Assembly: GCF_900091955.1 (NCBI RefSeq)
Contig: NZ_FMDF01000109.1
Coordinates: forward strand, 52,696 to 116,695
From: Streptomyces sp. Ncost-T10-10d
GTDB lineage: Bacteria; Actinomycetota; Actinomycetes; Streptomycetales; Streptomycetaceae
DNA: 64,000 nt
Reading direction: 5' to 3'
A program made the position numbers and the translations under genes. Below the pieces are notes generated by a model that was not told where the DNA came from, searched no databases, and saw nothing but the letters and a program-made list of their open reading frames with translations. Below are positions 60,248-64,000 of this stretch, piece by piece; positions within the stretch are counted from its first letter, which is position 1; each line of letters begins with the position of its first letter.

Positions 60248-62326
60248 TCAGCCGGAGTGACCGAGTTGAGCGAGGGCACGGTCCAGCATGTCGGCGAAGA
60301 AGTCGACCGCGGCGACGTCGATGCACAACGGCGGCTTGATCTTCAGGATGTTGAGGTGATCGCCGGTCGGCTGTACGACCACGCCGAGGTCGAGCATACG
60401 GTCGCAGAGTTCGGCGGTCTCTTCCGTGGCGGGTTCCAAGGTGCCGCGGTCACGGACGAGTTCGAGGCCGAGATAGAGGCCCGAGCCGTGGACGGCGCCG
60501 ATGATGCCGTAGCGATCTGTCAGTGCTTCGAGTCGGTTCCTGAGGCGATCTCCGACCCGCACCGCGTTGCCCTGCAGGTCCTCGTCACTCAGGGTGTCCA
60601 GGACGGTGAGACCCACGACGCTGGAGACCGGGCTGCCACCGGTGGAGGAGAAGAAGTAGCCCTGGTCCCGGTACCGTTCGGCAACTGCCTTGGACGTGAT
60701 GACTGCGCCGAGGGGGTGGCCGTTGCCCATGGCCTTGGCCACACAGACGACGTCGGGGACGACCTGCTGCTGCTCGAAGCCCCAGAACCAGTGACCCAGA
60801 CGGCCGTAGCCGACCTGCACCTCGTCGGCGACCGCCAGGCCGCCGTGGCGGCGGACCGCCGCGTACACCTCGGCGAGGTAGCCGTCGGGCAGGGCCACTC
60901 CCCCGGCGTTGCCGTAGTAGGTCTCGCTGACGAAGGCTCCTGCCGGGCGGCCCGAAGCGGCGAGCTCGTCGATCGACGCGACGGCCTCCGGCGCGTAGCG
61001 CACCGCGTCAGCCCCGCGGTGCCGGCCGCGATACGAATTGGGCGAGTCCACTGTGTGCACCCAGCTCGGGCGGGTGGCAAGGGTGTTCGGGTTGTCCTGG
61101 AGTGAGGTGGAGACCGCGTCGGACGCATAGGTCCAGCCGTGGTAGGCCTCGCGCAAGGCGACGACGTCGTGCTGTCCCGTGGCACCGGTGGCCAGCCGGA
61201 GGCCGAGATCCACCGCCTCGGAACCGGAGTTGACCAGAAACACCGTGTCCAGCGGCTCGGGCAGGAGGGCAGCGAGGCGTTCGGTGAACTCCACCACCGA
61301 GGCGTAGTGGAAGCGCGAGTTGGTGTTGAGCCGTCGCAGCTGCCGGGAGACCGCCTCCTCCACGCGAGGGTGTGCGTGCCCCATCGGGGTGACGTTGTTG
61401 ACGATGTCGAGGTAGGAACGGCCGTTGGCGGAGAGCAGATGGTGGCGCCAACCACGCTCGATGCGGGGAGGGTTGGCGTAGTAGTGCTCCTGCACTGTCG
61501 CGAACACGGCGTCATGTCGTTCGAGCAGGTCCAAGTGCTCCGCACGGTCGACGGCCGGGAGACCGATGAGTGGGGTGGGGTCGGCCGTGAGCGCCAGCCA
61601 GCCGGCGGCGTACTCGGGGCGTACCAGGTGCGGGATGGCGGGGCTGTCGGCGCTGCGCAGCGCGACGTGGATCGAGGCTCCGGAGGGGACATCGGCGAGG
61701 TCATCGCCCGCCTGAACGGTCGAGCCGGTGCAGACGACCGGCTCGACCGCGCTGGGGAGGGTCAGCGTCAGCACCTGCGGGCCGTAGTTGATCTCCACGC
61801 GGCCCGGAGACGCGGCAAGGACCTCTGCTGCGGCAGGGGCCTGCGCTACGGCGGCCCGGCCGAGCCACAGATCGACACCGGTGGGCACCGTGGCAGGAGA
61901 ATCGGCTGACAGTGCCGGAGCCTGAGTGAGTCGTGCGTGCGCGTACCGGGTGGCCACGGCAGCCGCTCCGTCCGCGAGCGCGGCGGCCGCCAGTCGGCCC
62001 TCGGCTTCGGCTTCGGCTTCGGCTTCGGCTTCGGCTTCGGCTTCGGCTTCGGCTTCGAGCCAGGCTCCGTGGTCGATGGAGTCGGCGCCGGTGGACAGGT
62101 CGAGGAGGGTGATGTCGTCGGCGGCGAGGCCGCGCAGCAGGGAGTGTCCGGGTGCATCGGCTCGAGCAGGCGCGTCGGCCATGCCGAGCGCGTCCTTGAC
62201 GAGGTGGGTCATCACCGGAAGCGGCAGGCGGGTGGCCTGCTCGAATATGCGCCACTCGCGGTCGAGTGCGGCCTTGGCGTAGTCGTTGTCCTCGTCGACG
62301 GATGCCTGGTGACGCCGCTTCCACAC
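60248..62326 (-). CDS. Class III aminotransferase with M23-like domain; 5'-truncated trimodular protein
   Basis: Residues about 250-690 are a full class III PLP aminotransferase: YLDIVNNVTPMGHAHPRVEE, LVNSGSEAVDLGLRLATGAT, AYHGWTYASDAVS, VADEVQVGYGRLGHWFWGFE and the PLP Lys in VVCVAKAMGNGHPLGAV. Upstream lies a lysostaphin/M23-like beta domain (about 150-240), then a tail (DNDYAKAALDREWRIFEQ) that recalls the end of an aminoglycoside-phosphotransferase-type domain. Known trimodular relatives have kinase, M23 and aminotransferase parts. Here the kinase is missing and the frame opens inside the Zur box region. The start is unsure (GTG 62326 is offered); the enzyme may still transaminate or act as a phospho-lyase. 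Confidence 0.72.
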   Translation of the reverse strand: MWKRRHQASVDEDNDYAKAALDREWRIFEQATRLPLPVMTHLVKDALGMADAPARADAPGHSLLRGLAADDITLLDLSTGADSIDHGAWLEAEAEAEAEAEAEAEAEAEGRLAAAALADGAAAVATRYAHARLTQAPALSADSPATVPTGVDLWLGRAAVAQAPAAAEVLAASPGRVEINYGPQVLTLTLPSAVEPVVCTGSTVQAGDDLADVPSGASIHVALRSADSPAIPHLVRPEYAAGWLALTADPTPLIGLPAVDRAEHLDLLERHDAVFATVQEHYYANPPRIERGWRHHLLSANGRSYLDIVNNVTPMGHAHPRVEEAVSRQLRRLNTNSRFHYASVVEFTERLAALLPEPLDTVFLVNSGSEAVDLGLRLATGATGQHDVVALREAYHGWTYASDAVSTSLQDNPNTLATRPSWVHTVDSPNSYRGRHRGADAVRYAPEAVASIDELAASGRPAGAFVSETYYGNAGGVALPDGYLAEVYAAVRRHGGLAVADEVQVGYGRLGHWFWGFEQQQVVPDVVCVAKAMGNGHPLGAVITSKAVAERYRDQGYFFSSTGGSPVSSVVGLTVLDTLSDEDLQGNAVRVGDRLRNRLEALTDRYGIIGAVHGSGLYLGLELVRDRGTLEPATEETAELCDRMLDLGVVVQPTGDHLNILKIKPPLCIDVAAVDFFADMLDRALAQLGHSG
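62001..62054. repeat. Hexanucleotide microsatellite (TCGGCT)9
   Basis: Nine perfect copies of TCGGCT encode a Glu-Ala run of about ten dipeptides in the aminotransferase gene. Slippage would change the number of EA units without breaking the frame. Confidence 0.92.
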
Positions 62327-62346
62327 TACCGCGGCCCATTTGATAT

Positions 62347-62361
62347 TGACTATCGTTTTCA
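62347..62361. promoter_or_regulatory. Zur box
   Basis: TGACTATCGTTTTCA (reverse complement TGAAAACGATAGTCA) matches the actinobacterial Zur consensus TGAAAATGATTTTCA closely. It lies 39 bp before the L32 paralogue gene, a classic Zur target, in an AT-rich promoter. Confidence 0.75.
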
Positions 62362-62399
62362 TATACCGTCCGGTGTCGACGACGACTCAGGAGGTCTCC

Positions 62400-62570
62400 A
62401 TGGCAGTCCCGAAGCGGAAGATGTCCCGCAGCAACACCCGTCACCGCCGCGCCCAGTGGAAGGCAACGCCGCCTCAGCTCGCGCCCGTTACGGTCGACGG
62501 CTCCGTCTACCGGGTGCCGCAGCGGCTGGTGAAGGCCTACGAGCGCGGCCTCCTGCACCCCGAAGGCTGA
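62400..62570 (+). CDS. rpmF: Ribosomal protein L32, zinc-independent (Cys-free) paralogue
   Basis: A 56-residue protein starting MAVPKRKMSRSNTRHRRAQW. The standard L32 has a four-Cys zinc ribbon in its second half; this copy has none (PQLAPVTVDGSVYRVPQRLV). Such C-minus paralogues replace the zinc form when zinc is scarce and free zinc for other uses. AGGAGGTCTCC before the ATG is a strong ribosome site, and a Zur box lies upstream. A CobW-like gene follows by 6 bp. Confidence 0.92.
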   Translation: MAVPKRKMSRSNTRHRRAQWKATPPQLAPVTVDGSVYRVPQRLVKAYERGLLHPEG

Positions 62571-62576
62571 TCCTTC

Positions 62577-63119
62577 ATGGCGCAGGACCTACTGCCCGTC
62601 ACCGTACTTTCCGGCTTTCTGGGAGCCGGCAGGATCACACTGCTGAACCATGTACTCGGCAACCGTGAGGGCATGCGAGTCGCGGTGATCGTCAACGACA
62701 TGAGCGAGATCAACGTCGACGCGGCACTGGTGCGCGCGGGCGAGGCCGCACTCGCGCGTACCTCGGAACGCCTGGTCGAGATGACCAACGGATGTATCTG
62801 CCGCACCCTGCGCGACGATCCGCTCGAAGAAGTGGACCGCCTCGCCCGCGAGGAACGCCACGACTATCTGCTGATTGAGTCCAGTGGTATCTCGGAACCG
62901 ATGCCGGTGGCGGCGAACCCAAAGCCACACCCAGGCCCCCGGGTCTCCCGATCGTACGAAGGACCGGAATCAACCCGCCAACACGTCAAGGAGCACTCCA
63001 ATTGGCGAGTTGAGCGTTGTGGGTGGCGAGCGAGCCGAACTCGCCCCCACATGCAAGCTCTCGCCGCTCGAATCGACCGAGACCTCGCAGCCCAACCCAC
63101 CCGGGGTCACGATGCATGA
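62577..63119 (+). pseudogene. CobW/COG0523 GTPase, degenerate and truncated
   Basis: The first 110 or so residues match zinc-chaperone GTPases: LPVTVLSGFLGAGRITLLNH, VAVIVNDMSEINVDAAL, EMTNGCICRTLRDDPLEEV, LLIESSGISEPMPVAA. Key residues are lost: the P-loop GAGKTT reads GAGRIT (no Lys), and the metal motif CICC reads CICR. After GISEPMPVAA the sequence leaves the family and continues with unrelated residues to a stop at 63117, so the C-terminal two thirds are gone. It is co-transcribed with the L32 paralogue and was once a zinc-starvation gene. Confidence 0.82.
63002..63022 (+). repeat. 21-bp inverted repeat, left copy
   Basis: TTGGCGAGTTGAGCGTTGTG plus G. It matches the complement of 63973-63993 at 18 of 21 bases. 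It lies just after the break in the CobW gene. Confidence 0.6.
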
Positions 63120-63161
63120 GCAGACGGGGCTCACGTGGTGGGGTGTCGTCAAGGCTCCGCG

Positions 63162-63886
63162 TCAGGACGGGGCAAGGACACAGAACTCGTGGCCCTCCGG
63201 GTCGGCCAGGCACCTCCACGGGACGTCGCCCCGGCCGAGGTCGAGGTCGGTGGCGCCGAGGGCCCGCAGCCGGGCCACCTCCGCCTCTTGATCGTCACCG
63301 GGGTACGGCAGCAGGTCAATATGAACACGGTCTGGCACGGCCTTCACGCCGGGCGTGCGGAGGAACTCGACATACGGGCCGACACCCTTGGCGGAGCGCA
63401 GAACCGCCTGATCGTCAGTCACCTCGTGCAGGGTCCAGTCCATCGCCTCGTCCCAGAACCGGGCCATGGTCCGCGGATCCGCGCAGTCGACCACCACCGC
63501 GGCGATCGGCCCGGTGTCCCGGTAGATCTCCCGAGGCTCCAGCAGAACTCGTTGCCCTCCGGGTCGGCGAGGACGGTCCATGGCACGTCACCCTGGCCCA
63601 CGTGGGCGGGCGTCGCACCGAGAGCCTGGAGGCGCGCGACCAGCTCCGCCTGATGGGCCGCAGAGGTGGTGGCGAGATCGAGGTGCACCCGGTTCTTTGT
63701 TGTCGTCTTGGGTTCCGGGACGGTAACGACGTCGACGCAGACGGCGACCGGGTCCGGCCAAACGAAACCGCCGACGGGTTCAACGTTGGTCACGCCGGGT
63801 CCCTCGCTGGAAACACCCCAGCCGAGCGCCTCCGCCCAGAACCGGCCGACCACCGAGTCATCAAGAGCCTTTATGTTCACATTCAC
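63162..63886 (-). pseudogene. Two-domain VOC (glyoxalase-fold) protein with a frameshift
   Basis: From about 63886 one frame encodes a VOC domain: NVNIKALDDSVVGRFWAEAL through VPWTVLADPEGNEFC. The second domain is in another frame: YRDTGPIAAVVVDCADPRTM ARFWDEAMDW through DVPWRCLADPEGHEFCVLAP, ending at 63162. The break is near 63540, right after the first ADPEGNEFC. Both halves are well kept, so the lesion is young or is a sequencing error. Two-domain VOC proteins of this type bind small hydrophobic or antibiotic ligands; the substrate is unknown. The start is approximate (GTG 63886). Confidence 0.78.
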
Positions 63887-63972
63887 AGGTCGCAGTGCCA
63901 CCGGCGACCCTATGCACTGTGCAACGACATCCGCAGGTACCGTCGCCAAACAGAGATCAACTCGCTCACCAG

Positions 63973-63993
63973 CCAAAATGCTCAGCTCGCCAA
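63973..63993 (-). repeat. 21-bp inverted repeat, right copy
   Basis: Its complement reads TTGGCGAGCTGAGCATTTTG plus G, pairing with the copy at 63002-63022. The two enclose the frameshifted VOC gene in a 1-kb block. Confidence 0.6.
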
Positions 63994-64000
63994 CTAAGAG

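Noticed and set aside
62001..62054. Short tandem repeats as a CRISPR array
   Set aside because: The unit is 6 bp without spacers and encodes Glu-Ala in frame; no cas genes are near. No CRISPR array was seen in the window.

Overview
The window is high-GC actinobacterial DNA, most likely from a Streptomyces chromosome. Signs of this are third-position G/C codons, GTG starts, many ATGA/GTGA overlaps, a SARP/AfsR regulator, an F420-type LLM oxidoreductase, TetR and ECF regulators, and metal homeostasis genes of Streptomyces type. It looks like accessory, partly decaying territory: IS fragments, two frameshifted genes, several truncated genes and about ten gene-poor gaps lie among intact operons.

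Layout. 1-3680: amidohydrolase and NCS1 permease (minus), divergent from a TetR regulator across a perfect 15-bp inverted repeat; then an LLM oxidoreductase. 3866-4443: relic of a molybdenum hydroxylase. 5479-14743: a compact biosynthetic cluster made of a carrier/acyltransferase membrane protein of the Pls/PosA type, an NRPS (A-T-TE), a SyrP-like dioxygenase, and SbnB and SbnA, which make L-2,3-diaminopropionate (Dap). I read it as a split poly- or oligo-Dap-type synthetase locus. 14964-18719: ABM-like protein, CBS protein, flavin disulfide-reductase homologue lacking the catalytic His, and an S1-domain protein. 18751-22052: IS5-family debris, an inverted duplicated gene fragment and one full IS5-type element. 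22356-30762: aminopeptidase P, LuxR-type regulator, HelD/HelR-like helicase, LysR, MFS exporter, isochorismatase-like protein. 30917-34222: large AfsR/SARP regulator.

The most interesting stretch is 34402-38565. A six-gene, translationally coupled operon encodes a MauE-like membrane protein, a thioredoxin-like membrane protein, a Tat-exported peptide with eight cysteines, a CcdA-like membrane protein, and two small proteins. The CcdA-like gene has its good start codon upstream of an in-frame TGA at 35970-35972 that replaces the conserved Cys of an SPCG-type motif; a hairpin follows the TGA. Directly beside the operon are tRNA-Sec(UCA) (37298-37393, minus) and selD. I infer a selenoprotein in an envelope thiol-redox pathway dedicated to the Cys-rich exported peptide.

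38889-47698: SRPBCC/TetR pair, IS3 relic, secreted protein, a copper operon (Met/His-rich membrane peptide, CopA-type ATPase, PCuAC-like protein), a Cys-rich small protein and a zinc/manganese-type ABC transporter. 47813-54914: CaiC-, CaiB- and CaiA-like acyl-CoA genes, a six-hairpin glycosidase-like gene and an MFS exporter. 55066-56666: Met/His-rich membrane protein and an ECF sigma factor. 57965-64000: a frameshifted saccharopine dehydrogenase-like gene, TetR, a 5'-truncated class III aminotransferase with a hexanucleotide repeat, a Zur-box promoter driving a Cys-free ribosomal protein L32, a degenerate truncated CobW GTPase, and a frameshifted VOC protein between 21-bp inverted repeats.

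All calls come from reading the sequence and from memory of families; no database search was run.
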